From assembly GCF_012241385.1 (NCBI RefSeq), contig NZ_JAAVXB010000001.1, positions 1 to 64,000 of the forward strand: a DNA stretch of 64,000 nt, read 5' to 3'. The DNA comes from Solimonas marina (GTDB lineage: Bacteria > Pseudomonadota > Gammaproteobacteria > Nevskiales > Nevskiaceae). A model generated the notes under the pieces. That model saw nothing but the letters and a program-made list of their open reading frames with translations. It had not been told where the DNA came from and did no database searches. Positions 46,057-53,576 of the stretch are shown piece after piece (position 1 is the stretch's first letter; each line of letters starts with the position of its first letter). Both the position numbers and the translations under genes were made by a program.

Positions 46057-46217
46057 GCTTCTCCCCCGGCGGGCCCGGATCACGGATTGTGGCGCACGGG
46101 CGCCTCGACGTTGTGCGCGGAGTGTACGGGCTGACGCCGCGCTGTCGCAGCGTCGCAGGCGCCCGACCGTCTGTCGCCGCAGCCAAGCCGGTGCTGTTGC
46201 CGGGACGCGGAGCGGCC

Positions 46218-46242
46218 TATACTGAAGAACAAAACGGGCGTT
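46218..46242 (+). promoter_or_regulatory. putative aldehyde dehydrogenase promoter and operator
   Basis: A good -10 TATACT (46218-46223) lies upstream of the aldehyde dehydrogenase gene; the -35 is weak. Ten bases beyond, over the expected transcript start, is the palindrome AACGGGCGTT (46233-46242). AACGnnCGTT half-sites are typical for TetR-family repressors. No regulator gene is adjacent, so the factor is unknown. Confidence 0.45.
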
Positions 46243-46288
46243 CAATTCCTCGGCCAAGCCGGCGCCCCGACTTTCCAGGAGGATGATC

Positions 46289-47737
46289 ATGAGCACTGTC
46301 GTGTCCTATCTACCGACGGCGAGCGGCGCCAACGCCAGCGACGAGATCACGCGCGCCTTCGAGGCCCAGCGCGAAACCGCATTGCGCCTGCGCACATCGA
46401 CCGCCAAGGAGCGCATCGCCAAGATCCAGCGCTTGCTCGACGCCGTGCTCGCCCATCGCGAAGATTTCTACGCAGCCGGCTACGCTGACTTCAAGAAGCC
46501 GCCAGCCGAGGTCGATCTCACCGAAATCCTGCCGGTGATCGCCGAAGCCAAGCACGCGATGCGCAGCATCAAAGGCTGGATGAAGCCGCAGCGCGTCTGG
46601 CCGTCGCGGATGACGGTCGGCACCAAGAGCTGGATTCAGAACGAACCGAAGGGCCGCACGCTGATCGTTTCGCCGTGGAACTACCCGGTGAATCTGACGT
46701 TCGGGCCGCTGGTCTCGGCGATCGCCGCAGGCAACACCGCAATCCTCAAGCCGTCGGAAATGACACCGAACCTGTCGGGACTGATGGCGCGCATCGTTCG
46801 CGACCTGTTCCCGGCCGACGAAGTGGCGATCTTCGAGGGCGACGTCAGCGTCTCGACGGCGCTGCTGGCCCTGCCCTTCGACCATATCTTCTTCACCGGC
46901 TCGCCGGCGATCGGCAAGGTCGTGATGGCGGCGGCCGCCAAGCATCTGACCTCGGTCACGCTCGAGCTGGGCGGCAAGTCGCCGACCATCGTCGATGCCA
47001 GCGCCGACCTCAAGGCGGCCGCCCGCACCATCATGTGGGGCAAGTACACGAACAACGGCCAGACCTGCATCGCCCCCGACCACCTCTACGTGCATGAAAG
47101 CGTCAAGGATGCGTTCGTCGCCGAATGCGTGGCAGTGCTGAAAGCCAGCTACGGCACGACCGCAGCCGAGCAGATGAACAGCGCCAATCTCGCGCGCGTC
47201 GTCAACGAACGCCACACGCAGCGCATCGGCGGCCTGCTCAGCGACGCCAAGGAACGCGGGGCACGCGTGCTGTTCGGCGGCGAAGTCAGCGAGTCCGACT
47301 GCTTCATCCAGCCGACGCTGATCGACAACATCCCGGCCGACGCCAAGATCCAGAGCGAGGAAATCTTCGGTCCGTTGCTGCCGGTCATCGGCTACCGCGA
47401 TCTCGATGCGGTGATCGCCGAGATCAACGCGCACCCCAAGCCGCTGGCGCTTTATGTGTGGAGCAAGAACGAGGCGAACATCGATCGCGTGCTCAAGCGC
47501 ACGTCGGCCGGTGGCACCTGCATCAATCACGTCGTCATGCAGTACGCGCAGGGCAATCTGCCGTTCGGCGGCGTCAACAACTCCGGCATCGGCTCGGCGC
47601 ATGGCCTGTTCGGCTTCAAGGCGTTCTCGCATGAACGCGCCGTGGTCCGCACCCGCTTCAACATCGCGACGCTGCTCTATCCGCCGTACACCGATCTGAC
47701 GCGGCGCATCCTGTCGTTGATGATGAAGACGCAATAA
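46289..47737 (+). CDS. class-3-type aldehyde dehydrogenase (coniferyl/fatty aldehyde)
   Basis: A 482-aa NAD(P)-dependent enzyme oxidising aldehydes to acids. The catalytic Cys260 is in NNGQTCIAPDH and the general-base Glu226 in LELGGKSP. VSPWNYPVNLTF and EIFGPLLPV are ALDH signatures. The class-3 form has a shortened N-terminus and a C-terminal hydrophobic extension (IATLLYPPY), matching fatty or coniferyl aldehyde dehydrogenases. AGGAGG stands 6 nt before the ATG at 46289; an ATG at 46283 is too close to it. Its divergence from WS/DGAT suggests shared use of long-chain aldehyde or alcohol. Confidence 0.93.
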   Translation: MSTVVSYLPTASGANASDEITRAFEAQRETALRLRTSTAKERIAKIQRLLDAVLAHREDFYAAGYADFKKPPAEVDLTEILPVIAEAKHAMRSIKGWMKPQRVWPSRMTVGTKSWIQNEPKGRTLIVSPWNYPVNLTFGPLVSAIAAGNTAILKPSEMTPNLSGLMARIVRDLFPADEVAIFEGDVSVSTALLALPFDHIFFTGSPAIGKVVMAAAAKHLTSVTLELGGKSPTIVDASADLKAAARTIMWGKYTNNGQTCIAPDHLYVHESVKDAFVAECVAVLKASYGTTAAEQMNSANLARVVNERHTQRIGGLLSDAKERGARVLFGGEVSESDCFIQPTLIDNIPADAKIQSEEIFGPLLPVIGYRDLDAVIAEINAHPKPLALYVWSKNEANIDRVLKRTSAGGTCINHVVMQYAQGNLPFGGVNNSGIGSAHGLFGFKAFSHERAVVRTRFNIATLLYPPYTDLTRRILSLMMKTQ

Positions 47738-47761
47738 GACGATCTCCCCCGCCACATCCCC

Positions 47762-47788
47762 AGGCCGGCGTATGCCGGCCTTTTTTTT
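47762..47788 (+). terminator. intrinsic terminator after the aldehyde dehydrogenase gene
   Basis: An 8-bp perfect stem (47762-47769 with 47774-47781) is followed by eight T residues. It lies 24 bp past the dehydrogenase stop and before the acylase gene, which therefore has its own promoter (possible -10 TATAGT at 47795-47800). Confidence 0.9.
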
Positions 47789-47839
47789 GCGCGCTATAGT
47801 CGGCGTAGCGGCACAAACATAGAAGACGGGGGAGTCACC

Positions 47840-50284
47840 ATGAAGGATCAGGCCCGCAGCGCATGGGCGCTGGTATTGCTGTTGCTGGCGGCCTGCAGCG
47901 GCAGCAACAGTCCCAACGCCGATGGCGGCGCTACGACCGGCGGCGACGGCGCACCCGGCGGCAGCACCTATGACGTCACCGTGACACGAACCGAGATGGG
48001 CATCCCGCACATCAAGGCCGCCGACTGGGGCAGTCTCGGCTATGGCTACGGCTATGCGTTCGCCGAAGACAATCTTTGTGTCTTCCTCGACGATCTGGTG
48101 ACGATACGCGGCGAGCGCTCGCGCTATTTTGGTCCCGACGGCAGCTATTCGATCCCGGCGGTCCCGGTCACTGCCAACAATGTCGACAGCGACTTCTTCT
48201 GGAAGCTGATGGCGACCGACGACGTGGTGGCGCAACTTAAGGCCAGCGCCCGCGACGAAGTCCGGCAGATCACCACCGGCTATGTGGCCGGCTTCAACCG
48301 CTACATCCGCGAGCTGCAGGCCGGCGAGCATCCGGGTCGTCATGCCACCTGCGCCGACGCCGGCTATCTGCAACCGATCACCGAAGACGACATGTACCGG
48401 CGCTATTTCCGGCTGTCGATCATCGCCTCGTCGTCGGTGTTCACCAACGAAATCGCGCAGGCCACACCGCCGCTGCTGTCGCCGGCCGACGCCAGCAGCA
48501 GCGCCAGCACCGACGACGTCGCCGAGCCCGACACGGCAGCCGCCAGGGCGGCCCTGCTGGCGCATCCCGGCCCGTTCGCGGCCTTCGGCCCGGACAAGCG
48601 GCTTGGCAGCAACATGTACGGCCTCGGCCCCGATGCAACGCAGACCGGGCAGAGCATGCTGTTCGGCAATCCGCACTTCCCGTGGACCGGCACCGAGCGC
48701 CTCTACATCGTCCATCTCGAAGTGCCAGGCAAGATGAACATCATGGGCGCGTCCTTGTATGGCGTGCCGCTGGTGTTGATCGGCTTCAACGACAAGCTGG
48801 CCTGGAGCCACACGGTGTCGACCGCCTACCGCTTCACGCTCTACGAGCTGCCGGTCAACCCGCTCAACGCCAAGCAGTACTTCTATGACGGCCAGTTGAC
48901 CGACGTCACCCCGGTGCCGCTGACCATCGACGTCAAGCAGGACGACGGCAGCATCGCGCAGCAATCGCGGACGCTGTATCGCACGCAATACGGACCGGTG
49001 CTGGAACTCACCATCAGCGGCATACCGGTGCTCGGCTGGGACAATCTGCGCATGTACACGCTGCGTGACGCCAATGCCGAGAACGACCGTCTGATGAACC
49101 AGTTCTTCGCCTGGGACACGGCGCCGGACCTGACGACGTTCAAGGCCGATCACGCCAGCATCCTCGGCGTACCGTGGGTCAATACGGTCGCCACCGGCCC
49201 CGGCCAGGACGCCTATTACGGCGACCTCAGCGTGGTGCCGAACGTGCCGGACGATCTGGTTTCGCGCTGCAAGGCGCCGCTGCTGTCGCCGGTGATCGCC
49301 AGCGTCGCCCCGGGCCTGCCGCTGCTGCTCGGCAATCGCACCGACTGCCAATGGCTCAACGACGCCGACGCGCCGGCCGGCATCTTCGGCGCCGAGCATC
49401 TGCCGACGCTGGAACGCAGCGACTGGGTCGCCAACATGAACGATAGCTACTGGCTGACCAATCCGGCCGAACCGCTGACCGGCTATGCGCGCATCATCGG
49501 CGACGAAGCGACGGCGCGCACGCTGCGCACACGGCTCGGCATCCGCCAGATCCAGCAGCGTCTCGACGGCAGCGACGGCCTCGCCGGCACCAAGTTCAGC
49601 TATGACGACCTCAAACAGATCGTGCTTGGCAGCCGCATCTACAGTGCCGAACTGGCGCAGGCCGACGTGCTCGCCGATCTGTGCGGCGGCAGCGGCACTG
49701 ACGAGGTCTGCGCAGCGCTCGCGAACTGGAACGGCACCGCCAATCTCGACGCGACCGGCACACAGTCGTGGATCGAGTTCTGGCAGCGCGTGAAAGGCTT
49801 GTCCAACCTCTGGAACACGCCGTTCTCGGCCGACGACCCGGTCAACACGCCGAACACGCTGAACACCGCCAACCGGCAGGTCGCACAGGCGCTGTCCGAT
49901 GCGCAAACCGCGCTCGACGAGGCCGGCATCGCCGCCGATGCGCCGTTCGGCAGCGTCCAGCACTCCGGGGTGCACGGCGACAACGGCCCATCCATCTTCG
50001 GCAGCGAAGGCACGATCGGGGCGTTCACGGTCGCCGATAGCGAAGGTCTGACCGACCAGGGCTATCTCGTCGATTTCGGCAACAGCTACATCCAGGCCGT
50101 CACCTGGGAAAACGGTGCGGTCCATGCCGAAGGCTTCATCACCTATTCGGAATCAACCGATCCGGCCAATCCGCACTATGTCGACTACACCGAGCGCTAC
50201 TCGGCGAAGAACTGGCTGCGCTTTCCGTTCACCGACAGCCAGATCAGCGCCGACGCGCAGAGCACCGTCGAACTGAGCGAATAG
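47840..50284 (+). CDS. penicillin-amidase-family acylase lipoprotein, PvdQ/AHL-acylase-like
   Basis: An 814-aa Ntn hydrolase precursor. A lipobox LAAC (Cys19) predicts lipid anchoring. The alpha part (about 30-235) begins VTRTEMGIPHIKA, and a Ser/Ala-rich spacer (about 213-235) precedes the beta chain. The beta chain starts at Ser257 in GSNMY. Counting from it, His23 (FGNPHFPW) and Val70 (SHTV) fall at the positions known for PvdQ, and NMNDSYW supplies the oxyanion Asn. This fits acylases that deacylate N-acyl homoserine lactones, siderophore precursors or echinocandins. The substrate is unproven. GGGGGAG precedes the ATG. Confidence 0.9.
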   Translation: MKDQARSAWALVLLLLAACSGSNSPNADGGATTGGDGAPGGSTYDVTVTRTEMGIPHIKAADWGSLGYGYGYAFAEDNLCVFLDDLVTIRGERSRYFGPDGSYSIPAVPVTANNVDSDFFWKLMATDDVVAQLKASARDEVRQITTGYVAGFNRYIRELQAGEHPGRHATCADAGYLQPITEDDMYRRYFRLSIIASSSVFTNEIAQATPPLLSPADASSSASTDDVAEPDTAAARAALLAHPGPFAAFGPDKRLGSNMYGLGPDATQTGQSMLFGNPHFPWTGTERLYIVHLEVPGKMNIMGASLYGVPLVLIGFNDKLAWSHTVSTAYRFTLYELPVNPLNAKQYFYDGQLTDVTPVPLTIDVKQDDGSIAQQSRTLYRTQYGPVLELTISGIPVLGWDNLRMYTLRDANAENDRLMNQFFAWDTAPDLTTFKADHASILGVPWVNTVATGPGQDAYYGDLSVVPNVPDDLVSRCKAPLLSPVIASVAPGLPLLLGNRTDCQWLNDADAPAGIFGAEHLPTLERSDWVANMNDSYWLTNPAEPLTGYARIIGDEATARTLRTRLGIRQIQQRLDGSDGLAGTKFSYDDLKQIVLGSRIYSAELAQADVLADLCGGSGTDEVCAALANWNGTANLDATGTQSWIEFWQRVKGLSNLWNTPFSADDPVNTPNTLNTANRQVAQALSDAQTALDEAGIAADAPFGSVQHSGVHGDNGPSIFGSEGTIGAFTVADSEGLTDQGYLVDFGNSYIQAVTWENGAVHAEGFITYSESTDPANPHYVDYTERYSAKNWLRFPFTDSQISADAQSTVELSE

Positions 50285-50325
50285 TCGAGCGCGATGCCCC
50301 GTATCCGCCGCATAATGCGGCGGTT

Positions 50326-51105
50326 ATGGAGCATCGAAACGCGGACACGGACGAACGGGCAGATCGCCGCCTGCGCGTGCTGACACTGAACATCCAGGTC
50401 GGCATGGAGACGGCGCATTACGGTCACTACGTGACCGGCGCCTGGCGTCACGTGCTGCCGTCGGCACGCGTGCGCGCCAACCTCGACCGCATCGCCCGGC
50501 TGGCTGCCGACTTCGACCTCGTGGCGCTGCAGGAGGCCGATGCCGGCAGCCTGCGCACCGGCCAGCTCAATCAGGTCGAGTATCTGGCACGCGCCGCCGG
50601 CATGCCGCATTGGCACGCCGCGGTGAACCGCAACTTCGGGCCGTTCGCGCAGCACTGTCTGGGATTTTTATCGCGGCACCCGCTGCAGGACGTCGAGCAC
50701 CATGCGCTGCCGGGCAAGGTGCGTGGCCGCGGCGCACTGCTGGCAACGCTGACGCTGCCAGGCAGCAACGCGCTGCGTGTGGTCGTCACGCATCTGGCAC
50801 TGAGCCGCGCGTCGCGCGCACGACAGCTCGACTATCTCGCACGCCTGGTCCCGCAGGGCGGACCGCTGCTGATGCTCGGCGATCTGAACTGCGAAACCGA
50901 CGAATTGCTGCAACACCCTCCGCTGCGCGATTGCGGCCTGCGTCCGGTCAATGGCGCACCGACCTTCCCCAGCTGGAAGCCACGACGGCGTCTGGACCAC
51001 GTGTTGGCGACCCCGCAGCTGCAGGTCGTGCACAGCCACGTGGTGCCGACGCCGTTGTCCGATCACCTCGGGGTCGCCGCCGAGTTGCAGCTGGGCCCGG
51101 CATGA
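50326..51105 (+). CDS. endonuclease/exonuclease/phosphatase-fold protein
   Basis: A 259-aa metal-dependent phosphohydrolase. Conserved residues are the Asn of LTLNIQ, Glu of ALQEAD, His of VTHLALS, Asp/Asn of LGDLNC and the C-terminal Asp/His of LSDHLGV. There is no signal peptide. Its stop overlaps the cardiolipin-synthase ATG by 4 bp (ATGA), so the pair is coupled. This suggests action on a phospholipid or its head group, not DNA. That is inference, since the fold alone does not fix the substrate. Confidence 0.88.
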   Translation: MEHRNADTDERADRRLRVLTLNIQVGMETAHYGHYVTGAWRHVLPSARVRANLDRIARLAADFDLVALQEADAGSLRTGQLNQVEYLARAAGMPHWHAAVNRNFGPFAQHCLGFLSRHPLQDVEHHALPGKVRGRGALLATLTLPGSNALRVVVTHLALSRASRARQLDYLARLVPQGGPLLMLGDLNCETDELLQHPPLRDCGLRPVNGAPTFPSWKPRRRLDHVLATPQLQVVHSHVVPTPLSDHLGVAAELQLGPA

Positions 51106-52571
51106 GCAGCGCACTCGACGCGTTGCGGCAGCTGGCCGCCGGCATTGACTGGAAGACGCTGCTGCTGACCCTGTGGCCGCTGGTCGCGATCTTCACCGCC
51201 GGGCACGCGCTGCTGACCAAGCGCGACGCGCGCGCCGCCTGGGGCTGGATCGCGGTCTGCTGGCTGTTCCCACTGGCTGGCCCCGGCCTGTACTACATAT
51301 TCGGCATCAATCGCGTGCGCACCCGGGCGCGGCGCTTCAATGTCGACCGTAGCGACCGCGACATCGGCCCCGCGCATGCCACCGACATCCGCAACACGCC
51401 GCCAGAGAAGCCGCCGGTGCCGGGCTGGCTACAGGAGGTCGCCCGCACCGCCGACGTCCTCACACGGCGGCCGCTGCTCGGTGGCAACGAGGTCGTGCCG
51501 CTGCACAATGGCGAACAGGCCTACCCGCGCATGCTCGCCGCGATCGACGGCGCGCGCGAGCACGTCTGGCTGTCGACCTACATCTTCGACAACGACCGCG
51601 TCGGCCGTCAGTTCGCCGATGCCCTGACGCGTGCGCATCAACGCGGCGTCGACGTCCGCGTCCTGGTCGACGATACCGGCGAGCGCTATTCGTGGCCGCG
51701 CATAGGGCGCTTGCTGCAACGGCGTGGCGTCGCCTTCGCGCGCTTCAATCCGCTGCGCCTGATGCCGCCCGCATTGCACCTGAACCTGCGCAATCATCGC
51801 AAGCTGCTGATCATCGACGGCCATCTCGGCTATACCGGCGGCATGAACATCGGCGTGCGTCACCTGGCCGAAGACCCGCAGAACAAGAAGCGCGCCGTCG
51901 ACCTGCATTTCGAACTGCACGGCCCGGTCGTCCACCAGATCGCCGAAGTCTTCGCGGAGGACTGGCGCATCGCGGCCCGCGAGAAACTGCAGCTGCCGGT
52001 CATTGCCGACGATGCCGGCGGTGGTGCCGTCTGCCGGGCGATCACCGACGGCCCGAACGAGGACTTCGAGCAGCTCAACTTCGTCATGCAGGCGGCGATC
52101 GCCGCCGCCCGGCGCGAGATCCTGGTGATGACGCCGTACTTCCTGCCCTCGGCCGAATTGATCGCAGCACTGCAGGGCGCCGCGCTGCGTGGCGTGCGCA
52201 CCGTCGTGCTGCTGCCCAAGCGCAACAACCTGCCGTATGTCGGCTGGGCGGCGCAGCACCAGCTCGGCCAGCTGCTCGAACGCGGCGTGCGCATCCGCTT
52301 CCAGCCGGGGCCGTTCTGTCACAGCAAGCTGTTCGTCGTCGATGGCACGTATGCACTGATCGGCAGCGCCAACTGGGACCCGCGCAGCCTGCTGCTGAAC
52401 TTCGAGCTGAACGTCGAAACCTATGATCCGGCGCTGGCGCGCACGCTGGCGACGCATTTCGCCGAAGTCTGGCAGCGCTCCGAAGAATTCCTGCTGCGCG
52501 ACGCACAACACCCGGGGTTCCTGCGTAAGCTGCGCAACGCCCTGTTCTGGCTTTTTTCCCCCTACCTCTGA
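51102..52571 (+). CDS. cardiolipin synthase, phospholipase-D family
   Basis: A 489-aa inner-membrane enzyme joining two phosphatidylglycerols, or related lipids, into cardiolipin. Two N-terminal transmembrane segments (about 21-39 and 45-66) precede two HKD motifs: HRKLLIID from His232 and HSKLFVVD from His407, both complete and followed by GGMN and GSANWDPRS. The architecture matches ClsA. It ends SPYL. It is coupled to the upstream EEP-fold gene and lies 6 bp before a carrier gene. Confidence 0.93.
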   Translation: MSSALDALRQLAAGIDWKTLLLTLWPLVAIFTAGHALLTKRDARAAWGWIAVCWLFPLAGPGLYYIFGINRVRTRARRFNVDRSDRDIGPAHATDIRNTPPEKPPVPGWLQEVARTADVLTRRPLLGGNEVVPLHNGEQAYPRMLAAIDGAREHVWLSTYIFDNDRVGRQFADALTRAHQRGVDVRVLVDDTGERYSWPRIGRLLQRRGVAFARFNPLRLMPPALHLNLRNHRKLLIIDGHLGYTGGMNIGVRHLAEDPQNKKRAVDLHFELHGPVVHQIAEVFAEDWRIAAREKLQLPVIADDAGGGAVCRAITDGPNEDFEQLNFVMQAAIAAARREILVMTPYFLPSAELIAALQGAALRGVRTVVLLPKRNNLPYVGWAAQHQLGQLLERGVRIRFQPGPFCHSKLFVVDGTYALIGSANWDPRSLLLNFELNVETYDPALARTLATHFAEVWQRSEEFLLRDAQHPGFLRKLRNALFWLFSPYL

Positions 52572-52577
52572 AGCTCC

Positions 52578-53555
52578 ATGCGCATTCCGTTTCTCGACGG
52601 CTTTCTCGCCTCGATGCTCGGCGCGATCTGCATCGCCGCGCTGTTTCCGCAACTCGGCGTCAGCGGCGGCGCGCTGCATCTCGATCACGTCACGCAAGTC
52701 GGCGTGGCGCTGGTGTTCCTGCTCAGCGGCGCCGGCCTGTCGGTCGACCGCCTCAAGGCTGGCGCGGCGAACTGGCGCCTACACTTGTTCGTGCAGTCGT
52801 TCACGTTCATCGTCTTCCCGCTGATCGGCCTCGCCGTCACCGCCCTGGTCGGTCGCTGGCTGCCGCGCGAGCTGGTGATCGGCTTCTTCTATCTTTGCGC
52901 CCTGCCATCGACGGTTTCATCGTCGATCGCGATGACGTCGATGGCGCACGGCAACATCGCCGGCGCGGTGTTCAACGCGACCTTGTCGAGCCTGATCGGC
53001 ATGGTGTTGACGCCGCTCTACATCAGCCTGTTTCTCAGCACTGCGGCACACGGCGCGCCCTTGTCCGATCAATTCGTCAAGATCGGCGAGCAGCTGTTCC
53101 TGCCGTTCGTCGTCGGCCAGCTGCTGCGACCGTGGGTCGGCGACTGGATCGCAAAGCACAAGACGTCGGTCGGCAAGGTCGATCGCACCGTCATCGTGCT
53201 GATCGTGTTCAATGCGTTCAGCGACGCCACCGCAGCCGGCATCTGGACGCGCTACGGCGTGACGCCGCTGCTGCTGACGGCGCTGTTCGCTGCCGCCTTG
53301 CTGGCTGTGGTGCTGACGCTGACGCGCTTCACCGCTGAACGCCTGCACTTCGGCATCGAGGATGAGATTGCCGCCGTCTTCTGTGGCTCGAAGAAAAGCC
53401 TGGCGGCCGGTGCGCCGATGGCAGCACTGATCTTCGGCTCCGGCGGCGCACTGGGCCTGATCATGCTGCCGATCATGCTCTACCACCAGATCCAGCTGAT
53501 CACCTGCTCGGTGATCGCACGGCGCTATGCCGCGCGTCCGGGCGTCGCGCACTGA
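52578..53555 (+). CDS. bile-acid:sodium-symporter-like carrier (SBF-like)
   Basis: A 325-aa integral membrane protein with about ten hydrophobic segments. Motifs ALPSTVSSSIAMTSMAHGN and FCGSKKSLAAGAPMA are characteristic of the SBF-like (PF13593) branch of the bile acid/Na symporter superfamily. The substrate is unknown. It follows the cardiolipin synthase gene by 6 bp and probably shares its message, though a functional link is unclear. Confidence 0.88.
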   Translation: MRIPFLDGFLASMLGAICIAALFPQLGVSGGALHLDHVTQVGVALVFLLSGAGLSVDRLKAGAANWRLHLFVQSFTFIVFPLIGLAVTALVGRWLPRELVIGFFYLCALPSTVSSSIAMTSMAHGNIAGAVFNATLSSLIGMVLTPLYISLFLSTAAHGAPLSDQFVKIGEQLFLPFVVGQLLRPWVGDWIAKHKTSVGKVDRTVIVLIVFNAFSDATAAGIWTRYGVTPLLLTALFAAALLAVVLTLTRFTAERLHFGIEDEIAAVFCGSKKSLAAGAPMAALIFGSGGALGLIMLPIMLYHQIQLITCSVIARRYAARPGVAH

Positions 53556-53567
53556 CGACGCCCGGAC
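53536..53567. terminator. hairpin overlapping the carrier stop codon
   Basis: A perfect 12-bp GC-rich stem (53536-53547 with 53556-53567) brackets the stop codon at 53553-53555. It has no T-run, so it may be a weak or factor-dependent terminator, or an mRNA-stabilising structure, between convergent genes. Confidence 0.55.
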
Positions 53568-53576
53568 ACAGGCCGC

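Noticed and set aside
46310-50125. A 1271-codon open frame on the minus strand
   Set aside because: It lies antisense to two well-supported genes (aldehyde dehydrogenase and acylase), has a low-complexity Arg/Ala/Gly/Val composition with no motif, and is the kind of stop-poor frame that GC-rich codon bias produces.
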